A stretch of 64,000 nucleotides of DNA from Panacagrimonas perspica (GTDB taxonomy: Bacteria; Pseudomonadota; Gammaproteobacteria; Nevskiales; Nevskiaceae): positions 535,370 through 599,369 of the forward strand of contig NZ_SOBT01000010.1 in assembly GCF_004364935.1 (NCBI RefSeq), written 5' to 3'. This document shows positions 10,086-17,973 of this stretch, piece by piece. The stretch's first letter is position 1; each line of letters opens with the position of its first letter. Below the pieces are notes generated by a model. The model was not told the DNA's origin. It saw only the letters and a list, made by a program, of their open reading frames with translations, and searched no databases. The translations under genes and the position numbers were made by a program.

Positions 10086-10091
10086 GGCTCC

Positions 10092-10161
10092 CGTAGCCCG
10101 GGTGAAACCCGGGAGGGTCGTTCGTCCCGGGAGGAAAGCCCCGGGTTCCACCCGGGCTACG
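10092..10161. repeat. REP doublet 4 (GGGT/ACCC stem type) supplying a stop codon
   Basis: Inverted units with hairpin CCCGGGTGAAACCCGGG. It lies between convergent genes; its right GTAG forms the TAG stop (10157-10159) of the minus-strand subunit IV gene. Confidence 0.85.
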
Positions 10162-10435
10162 CCGGCGCCGCGCTGCCGCTCAGGTACATGCCGATCATCG
10201 CGGCCGCCACGACCAGGACCCACAGTTCGAAGAACAGTCGCAGTCCTCGCGGCGCGTGCCGCAACTCCATGAAGTGCAGCAGCACCAGGCGCACCTTGTA
10301 GAACGCGATCGCGATGATCGCCACGGTGCCGGTGCGGGCGGCCACGATGTCCTTGGACAGCACCCAGGTCGTGACCACCGTTGCGAGCATCAGCACGAAC
10401 CACACCAGGATGCCGGGTCGCTTGAGCAGATTCAT
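10157..10435 (-). CDS. cytochrome c oxidase subunit IV/NorF-like small membrane protein (copy b)
   Basis: 92 residues with three hydrophobic helices (about 9-28, 38-54 and 70-87) and the family signature AFYKVRLVLLHFMELRHAP. Such small subunits accompany subunit III of haem-copper oxidases or the NorE protein. It lies five bases downstream of a subunit-III-like gene and is the last gene of a five-gene minus-strand run. The paralogue at 11061-11357 shares the MELxHAP segment. No subunit I or II is present. The stop codon lies in a REP element. Confidence 0.72.
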   Translation of the reverse strand: MNLLKRPGILVWFVLMLATVVTTWVLSKDIVAARTGTVAIIAIAFYKVRLVLLHFMELRHAPRGLRLFFELWVLVVAAAMIGMYLSGSAAPA

Positions 10436-10440
10436 GGCGG

Positions 10441-11031
10441 CTACTTCATCAGGTACAGCAGCGGGAACAGGATGATCCACAGCAGATCGACCATGTGCCA
10501 GTACAGGCCGCCGCTCTCGAGCACGGCCAGCCGCCGGGAATCGAAGGCGCGCCGTCGCGACATCTTCCAGAACACCAGCAACATGACGCTGCCGCCGATG
10601 ACGTGCAGCAGGTGGAAGCCCGTGAGGATGAAGTAATACATGTAGAAATCGCTGCTCGCAGGCGTGATGCCGGCCGACAGCTTGGTGCCGTATTCGAAGG
10701 CCTTCGAGATACCGAAGGCGACGCCGCAGCCGAACGCCGCCAGCAACCAGCGCGGAATCTCGTCGAGCCGGTCGTGCTTCGCGGCGTTCACCGCCAGCAC
10801 GACGAACCACGAGCTCGTCAGCAGGATCAGCGTGTTGATGCCGCCGTAGTTCGGATCCAGCGTGAGGCGTCCGGCCTCGAACACCTCGGCCGCATCCCGC
10901 CGGCCGATCATCGTGGACACGAACAGCGCGGTGAAGAACAGCATGTCCGCAGCCAGGAACACCCAGACGCCTTCCACGCCGGGAAGGCGTCGAGCCGGTT
11001 TTTCAGCCGTATCGGTCACACGTTCATTCAT
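10441..11031 (-). CDS. haem-copper oxidase subunit III / NorE-like protein (copy b)
   Basis: 196 residues with five hydrophobic helices. Family hallmarks are LTGFHLLHVIGG in the fourth helix and YWHMVDLLWIILFPLLYL at the C-terminus, both typical of COX3/NorE. The short form resembles NorE more than seven-helix COX3. It has no clear Shine-Dalgarno sequence before the ATG at 11031. It pairs with the subunit IV-like gene downstream, and the pair repeats upstream, which suggests a tandem duplication followed by divergence. Its role without catalytic subunits is unclear; a NorE-like accessory role or association with an oxidase encoded elsewhere is possible. Confidence 0.78.
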   Translation of the reverse strand: MNERVTDTAEKPARRLPGVEGVWVFLAADMLFFTALFVSTMIGRRDAAEVFEAGRLTLDPNYGGINTLILLTSSWFVVLAVNAAKHDRLDEIPRWLLAAFGCGVAFGISKAFEYGTKLSAGITPASSDFYMYYFILTGFHLLHVIGGSVMLLVFWKMSRRRAFDSRRLAVLESGGLYWHMVDLLWIILFPLLYLMK

Positions 11032-11060
11032 CGGGACAGGAGATGGGTTCGTCGAAGCCC

Positions 11061-11357
11061 TTACGGCGCGACGCAGTTCGCCGCGCTTCCGGTGAACAGC
11101 CATATTCCCAGGATCAGCGCCGCGGCCGCCACCACCCACAGCTCGAACGCCAGCCTCCAGCTCAGCGGGGCGTGCTTCAGCTCCATGTAATGGAGCACGA
11201 TCATCCGGGCCTTGAACACCGCGATCAGCAGGATCAGCGATACGACGATCGCCGGGCTCAGCCCCTTGCCGCCGATCAGCAGTCCGGTCGCGATGCTCGC
11301 GCAGACCAGGAACGCCCAGGTCAGGATCGCAGCGCGGTTCAGGGACATGGCTGCCAT
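11061..11357 (-). CDS. cytochrome c oxidase subunit IV/NorF-like small membrane protein (copy a)
   Basis: 98 residues, three hydrophobic helices, with VFKARMIVLHYMELKHAP matching copy b. Its start (ATG at 11357, or a second ATG at 11348) overlaps the last codons of the subunit III-like gene, so the two are probably translationally coupled. It has the same uncertain role as copy b. Confidence 0.72.
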   Translation of the reverse strand: MAAMSLNRAAILTWAFLVCASIATGLLIGGKGLSPAIVVSLILLIAVFKARMIVLHYMELKHAPLSWRLAFELWVVAAAALILGIWLFTGSAANCVAP

Positions 11358-11950
11358 TGCAGTCCCAGGACGTAGAGCAGCGGGAAGATCAGGATCCACA
11401 GCAGATCCACCATGTGCCAGTACAGGCCGACCGCCTCGATCTTGCCGCGGAAGTCGGGCGCTCCCGCGTGACGCAGGCTGTAGAACCAGATGAACGCGAG
11501 CGCGCCCATACCGCCGAGGAAGTGCAGGAAGTGCGCTCCGGTCAGTGCGAAGTAGTACATGTAGAACGGGTTGGTGTGCATGCCGATGTCGTGCGCGAAC
11601 TTGTCGCCGTACTCGATCGCCTTGCTCACGCCAAAGCCCGCTCCGATGACGAAGGCCGCGAGGATCCAGTTGCGCAGCGCCGTGAGGCGCCCTTCCCGCG
11701 CCGCAGTGACCGCGAACACCACGCACAGCCCGCTGGTCACCAGGATCAGCAGGTTGAGCAGGCCCAGGTGATAGTCCAGCGTGTTCGCAGACTGGTTGTA
11801 CACCGCCAGTTCCTTGGAGCGGTCCACCATGAAACCGGTGAACAGCATCCCGAACACGATCAGGTCCGCGATGATGAAGACCAGGATCCCGGAGACCAGG
11901 TCACGCTGGTCCCGGGACGCACCGATCGTGGGCGCCGTGGAGTGCTCCAT
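11339..11950 (-). CDS. haem-copper oxidase subunit III / NorE-like protein (copy a)
   Basis: 203 residues with five predicted helices. ALTGAHFLHFLGG and GLYWHMVDLLWILIFPLLYV mark the COX3/NorE family. It is clearly paralogous to the protein at 10441-11031. It starts 25 bases after a larger membrane protein gene and overlaps the subunit IV-like gene by 19 bases. Membrane location and association with a terminal oxidase or nitric oxide reductase are inferred from the family only. Confidence 0.78.
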   Translation of the reverse strand: MEHSTAPTIGASRDQRDLVSGILVFIIADLIVFGMLFTGFMVDRSKELAVYNQSANTLDYHLGLLNLLILVTSGLCVVFAVTAAREGRLTALRNWILAAFVIGAGFGVSKAIEYGDKFAHDIGMHTNPFYMYYFALTGAHFLHFLGGMGALAFIWFYSLRHAGAPDFRGKIEAVGLYWHMVDLLWILIFPLLYVLGLQWQPCP

Positions 11951-11975
11951 GGGCGTCGTGCCGAGCCGTCAGCGA

Positions 11976-12764
11976 TCAGGCCCGGCCGAGCATTTCCTCG
12001 CGCTCTTTCGCGAGCCGGGGAATCGCCTTCATCGTGAAGAACGTGATGATCAGGATGTACGCGAACCAGACCACGAACTCGACCCAGAAATTGAGCCAGC
12101 CCTGGCGTGCGAACAGGCCCGACTTGAAGAACGGCATCAGCAGTTCGAACAGGAAGCTCAGGCCCGCCCAGATCGAATACCAGCATGCCCATCGCGGAAA
12201 CAGCGGTTTGGCGCGCTGGTCGGTCAGGCCGGCGACGCCGATGCAGACCATCGGAATCGTCGTGATGAAATAGAACATGTCGATCAGCAGCCAGCCCTGG
12301 TCGTAGAGCATCTGCAGCGTCTTGGGATCCAGTTCATCGGGACGATACGAACCGGTCAGCCAGAACACCGACGACGTCACCAGCGGCACCACGGTCAGGC
12401 CACCGCCCCACATCTGCAACGTCGAGACGATGTCGTTCTCGTTGCGGTTGATCAGCTGCATCACCTTGTAGATCGCCAGCGTCCACGGCAGGTACAGGCA
12501 GCCGAACAGCATCGCGCCGGACATGCCGGCCCGCACCTCGTTGTAGTTCGTGCGGAAGTGCTGGGCCAACTGGTCGGCCGTGAAGTCGGCCGGGATCGGC
12601 GGAATGTTGGAGCCCAGCACGCCCCAGCAGATGATGAAGGCGGCGAGGAAGACCGGCCCCATCGCGGCGCAGACGCGCCAGTACTTGAAGTAGGACTCGT
12701 TGCTCAGGACCGGGTTGTAGTACCGGAAATAAGCCTCGGTGTTGAACATCCTGGGATCGTTCAT
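11976..12764 (-). CDS. multi-pass membrane protein of unknown function
   Basis: 262 residues from the ATG at 12764, preceded by GGAG with a five-base gap. Six or seven hydrophobic segments are visible, near 31-51, 83-103, 120-137, 153-175, 190-207 and 220-243. A soluble N-terminus (MNDPRMFNTEAYFRYYNP) precedes the first helix. I see no catalytic motif and do not recognise the family. As first gene of a five-gene run with two NorE/COX3-COX4 pairs it may be part of the same membrane complex. An AraC-type regulator is divergently encoded 188 bases away, a plausible controller. Confidence 0.7.
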   Translation of the reverse strand: MNDPRMFNTEAYFRYYNPVLSNESYFKYWRVCAAMGPVFLAAFIICWGVLGSNIPPIPADFTADQLAQHFRTNYNEVRAGMSGAMLFGCLYLPWTLAIYKVMQLINRNENDIVSTLQMWGGGLTVVPLVTSSVFWLTGSYRPDELDPKTLQMLYDQGWLLIDMFYFITTIPMVCIGVAGLTDQRAKPLFPRWACWYSIWAGLSFLFELLMPFFKSGLFARQGWLNFWVEFVVWFAYILIITFFTMKAIPRLAKEREEMLGRA

Positions 12765-12952
12765 GGGGTCTCCGTCGCACTCGCTCTTCGAATAGGTCCG
12801 GCATGTGCCGGCGGGCCCCGCGCACCGGGAACTTCTCCGCGGCGGTGGCCATCCCGCATTCTTGTCCTTGGCGCGAGCCGGCTCTACCAGAACCGGATGG
12901 ATCTCATGGCAGAATCGGCTCACAGCGCGGGGGCGAAAACGAGGGCCGTGCG

Positions 12953-13816
12953 ATGACCCATTCCAGCAAGCGGCGTGCGGAGCAGGCGTTCCGCACCGCG
13001 TTTCGCGTAGCGCCTCAAGTGGCTCGCGAAGTGGTGGCCGGCGCGCGCCTGGGCATCTACGGCTGGCAGACACCGGACTTCGAGGGCTTCGAGCTGCCCG
13101 AATCCGATGAGCTCGTGCTGGCCCTCCATCTCGGCGGCTCGCGAAAGGTCCGCGCCGTCACCGACCATGGATTGAGCCGCGCCCAGTCGACGCCCGGCAT
13201 GATCACGATCCTGCCGCCCGGTCAGCCCCTCGCGTTCCGTACCGAGGGCAGCGTGCGCGTGGCGACGCTGCACCTGTCCCGCAGCGACGACGACAACAGT
13301 CCGCTGGAGCGCCTGGCCCGCTGCACCGCGCCGCGCTTCGCGTTCCGCGACCCCTACGTCAGCGCCTCGATGGAGGCGATGCTGCGCGCGGCACGCAGCG
13401 ATCGGCCGATCCCGCCCGACTATCTCTCCAAGCTCGCCGACGCGCTGCTCTGCCACCTCGCGCTGCTCGCCGACCTGGGTCCGGTAGAACGCGCGGTCGA
13501 GGGCGCGCGCCTGAACGAGCTGGTGCAGTACGTGGATTCACATCTGGGCGAACGCCTGACCTTGGACGATCTCGCGACGCGTGCCGGGATGAGCCGCGCG
13601 CAGTTCACGCGCAGCTTCCGCGATGTCACTGGCGAGTCGGCACACCGCTACATCACGCGTCGTCGTGTCGAGGCGGCGCAGCGGCTGTTGAGCCAGACCG
13701 ATCGCGATCTCGCGTGGATCGCGAACGAAACGGGCTTCTCGAGCCAGTCCCATTTCACGCGGCAGTTTCACGCGCTGACCGGCAACACGCCGGGCCGCTT
13801 CCGCGACGGCCATTAA
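12953..13816 (+). CDS. AraC-family transcriptional regulator
   Basis: 287 residues. The C-terminal hundred residues form the paired helix-turn-helix of the AraC family: LTLDDLATRAGMSRAQFTR and then IANETGFSSQSHFTRQFH, ending in TPGRFRDGH. The N-terminal portion (about 40-160) is the sensor half, with little recognisable detail. GAGG precedes the ATG by eight bases. It is divergent from the oxidase-subunit-like operon and is followed by a REP doublet and a strong bidirectional terminator. It probably controls the operon to its left, but no operator is evident. Confidence 0.83.
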   Translation: MTHSSKRRAEQAFRTAFRVAPQVAREVVAGARLGIYGWQTPDFEGFELPESDELVLALHLGGSRKVRAVTDHGLSRAQSTPGMITILPPGQPLAFRTEGSVRVATLHLSRSDDDNSPLERLARCTAPRFAFRDPYVSASMEAMLRAARSDRPIPPDYLSKLADALLCHLALLADLGPVERAVEGARLNELVQYVDSHLGERLTLDDLATRAGMSRAQFTRSFRDVTGESAHRYITRRRVEAAQRLLSQTDRDLAWIANETGFSSQSHFTRQFHALTGNTPGRFRDGH

Positions 13817-13820
13817 CCGG

Positions 13821-13886
13821 CGTCTGGGTGCAACCCGGGGGTTTTCCGGACGTCGGCGCAAAGCCCCGGGTTGCACCCGGGCTACG
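13821..13886. repeat. REP doublet 5 (left unit degenerate)
   Basis: The right unit is intact (CCCGGGTTGCACCCGGG then CTACG). The left unit lacks the AGCC following CGT, reading CGTCTGGGTGCAACCCGGG, so it is a decayed copy. It directly follows the AraC stop codon. Confidence 0.75.
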
Positions 13887-13887
13887 T

Positions 13888-13917
13888 AAAAAAGGACCGG
13901 TTTCCCGGTCCTTTTTT
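13888..13917. terminator. bidirectional intrinsic terminator
   Basis: A seven-base-pair GGACCGG/CCGGTCC stem with TTTC loop is flanked by six A and six T. It separates the convergent AraC and aldehyde dehydrogenase genes and should work for both. Confidence 0.85.
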
Positions 13918-13956
13918 ATCTCCGCAGGCCGCGCATCACGCGCGCCGCCGCAACGC

Positions 13957-15405
13957 TCACCCCATCACGTACGTCGACTTGTACTGCTGGTAGCCGGCCA
14001 GCGCCTCGGGACCGAACTCGCGGCCCAGGCCGCTGGCCTTCACGCCGCCGAACGGCGAACCGATGGACGGCATGTAGCCGTTGATGCCGATCGTGCCGGT
14101 CTGCACCTGGCGCGCCAGCTTGCGTGCACGGCCTTCGTCGCTGCTCCAGATCGAACCGCCGAGACCGTAGACCGAGTCGTTGGCGATGCGCACCGCGTCG
14201 GCCTCGTCCTTGTACGGGATCACCGCGAGCACCGGCCCGAAGATCTCGTCGCGCGCGATGCTCGTGCTGTTGTCGGGAACCGCGAACACCGTCGGCTGCA
14301 CGAACCAGCCGCGGTCGAGTCCCTTGGGCCGTCCGCCGCCGACGACGAGCTTCGAGTCCGACCTGCCCTTCTCGATGCAGCTCTCGACACGGTTGCGATG
14401 CAGCGCAGAGGCCATCGGGCCGACGTGCGTGCCCATGTCCATCGGATCGCCGACCTTCAGCGACGAGGCCATCGCGGCGAGCGCGTCGACGACCTGCTGG
14501 TAGCGGCCCTGCGGCGCGAGGATGCGCGTGCAGGCGAAGCAGGTCTGGCCGTTGTTGAGCAGCGACACCGACGGCAGGCCCTGCATCACGGTCTCGAGAT
14601 TCGCATCGTCGAGGATGATCGCGGCCGACTTGCCGCCGAGTTCCAAGGTCACGGGACGCAGCAGCTCGCCGCAGACGCGCGCGATGGCGCGACCCGCCGC
14701 CGTCGAACCGGTGAACGCGACCTTGTCGACACCCGGATGCGAGACCAGATACGCCCCGACTTCACGATCCGCCGCGACCCAGTTGATGACACCTGCCGGC
14801 ACGCCGGCTTCGGCAGCAGACTCGGCCATGATGTAGCTGTCGAGGATGGTGCCCGGCGAGGGCTTCATCACCAGCGTGCAGCCCGCGGCCATTGCCGGCG
14901 CGATCTTGCTGATGGCGAGCGTCACGGGGAAATTCCACGGCACGATGCCGGCGACGACGCCCAGCGGCGCGCGGCTCACCAGGGTCTCGCGGCCCATCTG
15001 CGAAGGACGGACTTCATCGGTCTGCAGGTTCTTCGCCAGCTCGGCGTAGTACGCGAGCACGCCGACGGAGAACTGGCCCTCGAGGCCGCTGCTGACGGCG
15101 AGCGGCATGCCGTTCTGAATGCTGACCGCGCGCGCGATCGCGTCGCTGCGCTTGGCGAGCGCAGCGACAAAGCGTCCCATCACCTCGGCGCGTTCGGCGG
15201 GCGTGCTGTTGGCCCAGGGGCCGGTCTCGAAAGCCTTGCGCGCCGCGGCGACCGCGCGATCGACGTCGGCTTCTGCCGCCTCGGGCACCGAACCGATGAC
15301 TTCCTCGGTCGTGGCATTGATCAGGTCGAAGTGCTTCTTCGACGACGGGGCAACCCACTCGCCGCCGATGTAGAACGCGTTCTGCAGATGATCCTGGACA
15401 CCCAC
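13957..15405 (-). CDS. NAD(P)-dependent aldehyde dehydrogenase
   Basis: 482 residues, full length. The oxyanion motif VPWNFP (155-160), cofactor motif FTGSTAAG, general base in LELGGKS (E255) and catalytic cysteine in NNGQTCFAC (C289) are all present. The GTG at 15405 is the best start: GGAGGA lies eight bases ahead and the protein begins GVQDHLQNAFYIGGEW. It would oxidise an aldehyde, possibly from AlkB/alcohol oxidation or from the StyC-like isomerase, to the acid that the CoA ligases use. Operator site 3 lies 69 bases upstream. Confidence 0.9.
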   Translation of the reverse strand: MGVQDHLQNAFYIGGEWVAPSSKKHFDLINATTEEVIGSVPEAAEADVDRAVAAARKAFETGPWANSTPAERAEVMGRFVAALAKRSDAIARAVSIQNGMPLAVSSGLEGQFSVGVLAYYAELAKNLQTDEVRPSQMGRETLVSRAPLGVVAGIVPWNFPVTLAISKIAPAMAAGCTLVMKPSPGTILDSYIMAESAAEAGVPAGVINWVAADREVGAYLVSHPGVDKVAFTGSTAAGRAIARVCGELLRPVTLELGGKSAAIILDDANLETVMQGLPSVSLLNNGQTCFACTRILAPQGRYQQVVDALAAMASSLKVGDPMDMGTHVGPMASALHRNRVESCIEKGRSDSKLVVGGGRPKGLDRGWFVQPTVFAVPDNSTSIARDEIFGPVLAVIPYKDEADAVRIANDSVYGLGGSIWSSDEGRARKLARQVQTGTIGINGYMPSIGSPFGGVKASGLGREFGPEALAGYQQYKSTYVMG

Positions 15406-15474
15406 TGGGGTACTCCTCCTGGTATGCACTCGAGGCCACGGAACCGAACGGTTTCCGGCCATCGCGACCTTATA

Positions 15475-15492
15475 TCGTATGGTTCCGTACGA
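15475..15492. promoter_or_regulatory. predicted TetR operator, site 3
   Basis: TCGTATGGTTCCGTACGA, an 18-bp palindrome with two internal mismatches, upstream of the aldehyde dehydrogenase start at 15405. Confidence 0.65.
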
Positions 15493-15507
15493 GTCCAGCG
15501 GGCATCC

Positions 15508-15577
15508 CGTAGCCCGGACGAAGTCCGGGTCGCCGCTGGGAAGCCGGAGAAGAGCCCCGGACTTCGTCCGGGCTACG
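15508..15577. repeat. REP doublet 6 (GGAC/GTCC stem type)
   Basis: Inverted GTAG-plus-CCCGGACGAAGTCCGGG units lying seven bases beyond the stop of the SDR gene at 15585. Confidence 0.85.
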
Positions 15578-15584
15578 AAGCCAT

Positions 15585-16496
15585 TCAGCGCGTCGGCTTC
15601 TTCGTGATGCCTTCGGTCAGCAGCTTGGGCTTCGCATCGAGATGAAAGCCGCCGAACGGCTGCGACTTGTCGGACGGCGTGCCGGTGCGCGGTGACGGCG
15701 GGTTCCAGCAGTTGCGTGCGTTGGGCGCACCACCGTCGACGCGGATGCACGAACCGGTGATGAACGAGGCCACCGGCGACAGCAGGTACACGATGGCGCC
15801 CGACATCTCGGCGACGTTGCCGTAGCGCTGGGCCGGAATCGTCGGCGGAAATTTCAGGATTTCCTTCTGCGCATCCGGCTCGTAGGTATCGAAGCCGCTG
15901 CTCTCGATGCCACCGGGCGCCACGCAGTTCACGCGCACGCCGGCCGGCGCCCACTCGGACGCGGCACTCTCGCTCAAGGTCCACATGCCGCCGCGCGAAG
16001 CACCCGAATGCGCGTAGTTGGCCCAGCCGTTCCAGATGTCCGCGATGATGTTGACGATGCTGCCGCCGTTCTTTTCCATCCAGCGGTTGTAGACCTCGCG
16101 CATCACCATGAAGCCGCCGAACAGGTTCAGGCGCACCACGGCCTCGAAGCCCTTGCTGCTGATTTCCTTCAGCGGCTGGCGATACTGGCCGCCCGCGTTG
16201 TTGACGAGGCCGTCGATGCGTCCATGCGCGGCGAGAACGCCGTCGACCATCGCGATCACCTGCTCTTCCTTGCGGATGTCGCAGATGTGCAGGCTGACCT
16301 TGCCGTGGATGCCCTCGGCCTCGATTTCCTCGCGCACTTTCGCCAGCTTGTCCTCGTCGCGACCGACGATGGCCACCGTGGCGCCGAGCGAAGCCAACTC
16401 ATGGGCGGTGCAGCGCCCGATGCCCGAGCCCCCGCCGGTGATGATGATGACCTGGCCCTCGAACAGGCCGGGGCGGTAGACGGATTGGTAAGGCAT
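15585..16496 (-). CDS. SDR oxidoreductase, enoyl/dienoyl-CoA-reductase-like, atypical active site
   Basis: 303 residues. TGGGSGIGRC is the dinucleotide motif and NNAGGQYRQP the structural NNAG. The catalytic stretch reads YAHSGASRGGMW, so YxxxK is absent and an Arg or Ser stands where DECR/PECR enzymes have Lys. The C-terminal tail (about 265-303) is longer than usual and Pro/Lys-rich. It probably acts on a CoA ester but might be catalytically altered. The start at 16496 is uncertain because no good ribosome site precedes it; the frame continues 18 codons further upstream, through operator site 4. It is divergent from the DxSWG-motif protein. Confidence 0.78.
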   Translation of the reverse strand: MPYQSVYRPGLFEGQVIIITGGGSGIGRCTAHELASLGATVAIVGRDEDKLAKVREEIEAEGIHGKVSLHICDIRKEEQVIAMVDGVLAAHGRIDGLVNNAGGQYRQPLKEISSKGFEAVVRLNLFGGFMVMREVYNRWMEKNGGSIVNIIADIWNGWANYAHSGASRGGMWTLSESAASEWAPAGVRVNCVAPGGIESSGFDTYEPDAQKEILKFPPTIPAQRYGNVAEMSGAIVYLLSPVASFITGSCIRVDGGAPNARNCWNPPSPRTGTPSDKSQPFGGFHLDAKPKLLTEGITKKPTR

Positions 16497-16525
16497 GGAG
16501 GGAGTCACCCGGTGTGGTAGTTCCT

Positions 16526-16543
16526 TGGTACGGTACCGTATCA
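16526..16543. promoter_or_regulatory. predicted TetR operator, site 4
   Basis: TGGTACGGTACCGTATCA with a perfect 12-bp core TACGGTACCGTA, placed between the divergent SDR (29 bases) and the DxSWG protein gene (57 bases). Confidence 0.68.
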
Positions 16544-16600
16544 TCGGCAATCCGTGGTTTATAGACCGACACCGTTCACTTTTCCCTTCGAGGAGACGTC

Positions 16601-17533
16601 ATGAACAAGCTCACCCCCAATCGTCCAGTCCCGGTACTCGATGTCGTGCACGACGGCCGTCACGTCCTGCAGGACCTGCCGCTGGCACGCGAGTCGATCC
16701 CCTACGTCATCGCCCTGCCCGAACAAGGCATCGGCGCCTTCGTCTACACCTGGGTGACCAAGGACAGCCTGGCGGGTTCGGCCTGCGTGGCCTTCGGTCC
16801 GGGCGTGGCCACGCCCATCGCCGAGAAGACCGACGGCATCGAGGTACCGCGCAAGCAGAGCTTCGACAACTGGAACGTCGGCAAGCTCACGCTGCAGCAC
16901 GACCTCAAGCTCGAGCGCGCACGCGTGAAGGTCGACGGCGAGCGCTTCGGCCTCGACGCGCAGTTCGAAGCCCTGCATCCGGCCTATGCGTACGCCTTCC
17001 ATCCGGACGGCTGCCCGACCTGGGCCGCCACCAATCGCACCGAACAGGCGGGCCGCCTGCACGGGAAGATCCGCATCGACGGCAAGGAGCACAATTTCGA
17101 GACGGCCTGCGCGCGCGATCACTCCTGGGGCACGCGCAACTGGGATGTGCCGCAGAACTGGAAGTGGCTGCACGCGCAGGCCGGCGACACCTGCGTGCAC
17201 TTCTGGCACATCAATGCGCGCGGCCGCAACGAGCTGCGCGGTTACGTGTCGCGTGACGGCCGCATGGCCGAAGTCGCGCGCGCCGACTACGAGTTCGAGA
17301 CCGACGACCAGTACCGCCAGACGCGCATCGTGGCCGAAGTCGAGGACACCGCGGGCCGCAAGCTGCGCGTCGAGGGCCAGTACTTCGCGACGTTCCCGTT
17401 CCTGCCGGTCCCGAGCTGCACGCTCAACGAAGGCGCGATGACCTGCACGATCGACGGCCAGAAGGGCGTGGGCTGGACCGAGTTCATGTGGCCCACGGAA
17501 TACCTCGACTTCCTGCGCAACGAGAAGGCCTGA
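16601..17533 (+). CDS. conserved DxSWG-motif protein (paralogue 1)
   Basis: 310 residues, soluble, mostly beta-strand by appearance. The most striking feature is RDHSWG at 172-177, followed by an aromatic-rich stretch (WKWLH, FWHI). Two other proteins here (44510-45478 and 54282-55445) have the same motif in the same relative place, so this is a paralogous family. I associate such proteins with uncharacterised domains (DUF7064/7065-like) common in actinobacterial and proteobacterial steroid or hydrocarbon gene clusters; this is recollection. GAGGAG precedes the ATG. Control by operator site 4 is likely. Confidence 0.7.
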   Translation: MNKLTPNRPVPVLDVVHDGRHVLQDLPLARESIPYVIALPEQGIGAFVYTWVTKDSLAGSACVAFGPGVATPIAEKTDGIEVPRKQSFDNWNVGKLTLQHDLKLERARVKVDGERFGLDAQFEALHPAYAYAFHPDGCPTWAATNRTEQAGRLHGKIRIDGKEHNFETACARDHSWGTRNWDVPQNWKWLHAQAGDTCVHFWHINARGRNELRGYVSRDGRMAEVARADYEFETDDQYRQTRIVAEVEDTAGRKLRVEGQYFATFPFLPVPSCTLNEGAMTCTIDGQKGVGWTEFMWPTEYLDFLRNEKA

Positions 17534-17550
17534 GCCTGTCGGGGATTCCC

Positions 17551-17581
17551 CGTCTGGCAGTCCTCGACGGATTGCCAGACG
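17551..17581 (+). other. stem-loop between DxSWG gene and cupin
   Basis: GTCTGGCA and TGCCAGAC form a perfect eight-base stem around a 13-base loop, 18 bases after the stop codon. No U-run follows, so it is not a standard intrinsic terminator; it may protect the upstream mRNA end. Confidence 0.35.
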
Positions 17582-17620
17582 ATGGGCCGTTGGCGCGACG
17601 ACGCGCAGGAGGGGAATTCG

Positions 17621-17897
17621 ATGGACACCCCCCGAGTTCACGAAAGAGCTGGCCGCGCGCGGCTTCAGCCCGCCCATCCCGGGCGACTATCCCGCGAACT
17701 GCTTCAACGATTTCCACACGCACCCGTTCGACGTGCGTGGCCTGATCACCTCGGGCGAGATGACGCTGACGATGCAGGGCAAGGCCACGACGTTCCGGTC
17801 CGGCGAGATCTTCACGATGCCGGTCGGCGTATCGCACCAGGAGAACGTGGGGCCGAATGGCGTCGAGTACATCTGGGGCCGCTCACCATCCGCATGA
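17621..17897 (+). pseudogene. cupin-domain protein disrupted by a +1 frameshift in a C6 run
   Basis: AGGAGG and an ATG at 17621 start MDTP, but after ATGGACA there are six C residues. With five, the frame continues EFTKELAARGFSPP and through a 92-residue single-domain cupin ending RSPSA at a TGA (17895). Cupin hallmarks in the downstream frame are DFHTHPFDVRGLITSGEM (metal-binding His pair, then Glu) and GEIFTMPVGVSHQE. As read, the ATG frame leaves the cupin frame after four codons. This is a true mutation, a phase-variable tract or a sequencing error. Intact, it would be a small metal-binding sensor or enzyme of unknown substrate following the DxSWG gene. Confidence 0.7.
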
Positions 17898-17898
17898 G

Positions 17899-17969
17899 CG
17901 TAGCCCGGGTGAAACCCGGGGTTGTTTTTTCACCCCTCGCGAAAAGCCCGGGTTTCATCCCGGGCCCCG
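17899..17969. repeat. REP doublet 7 (GGGT/ACCC stem type, right end diverged)
   Basis: Left unit CGTAG then CCCGGGTGAAACCCGGG; right unit CCCGGGTTTCATCCCGGG lacking the usual CTACG end. It lies between the convergent cupin and MAPEG genes, one base after the cupin stop. Confidence 0.78.
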
Positions 17970-17973
17970 AGTC

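Noticed and set aside
17551..17581. Stem-loop as an intrinsic terminator
   Set aside because: The eight-base stem has no following T run; kept only as a stem-loop of unknown role.
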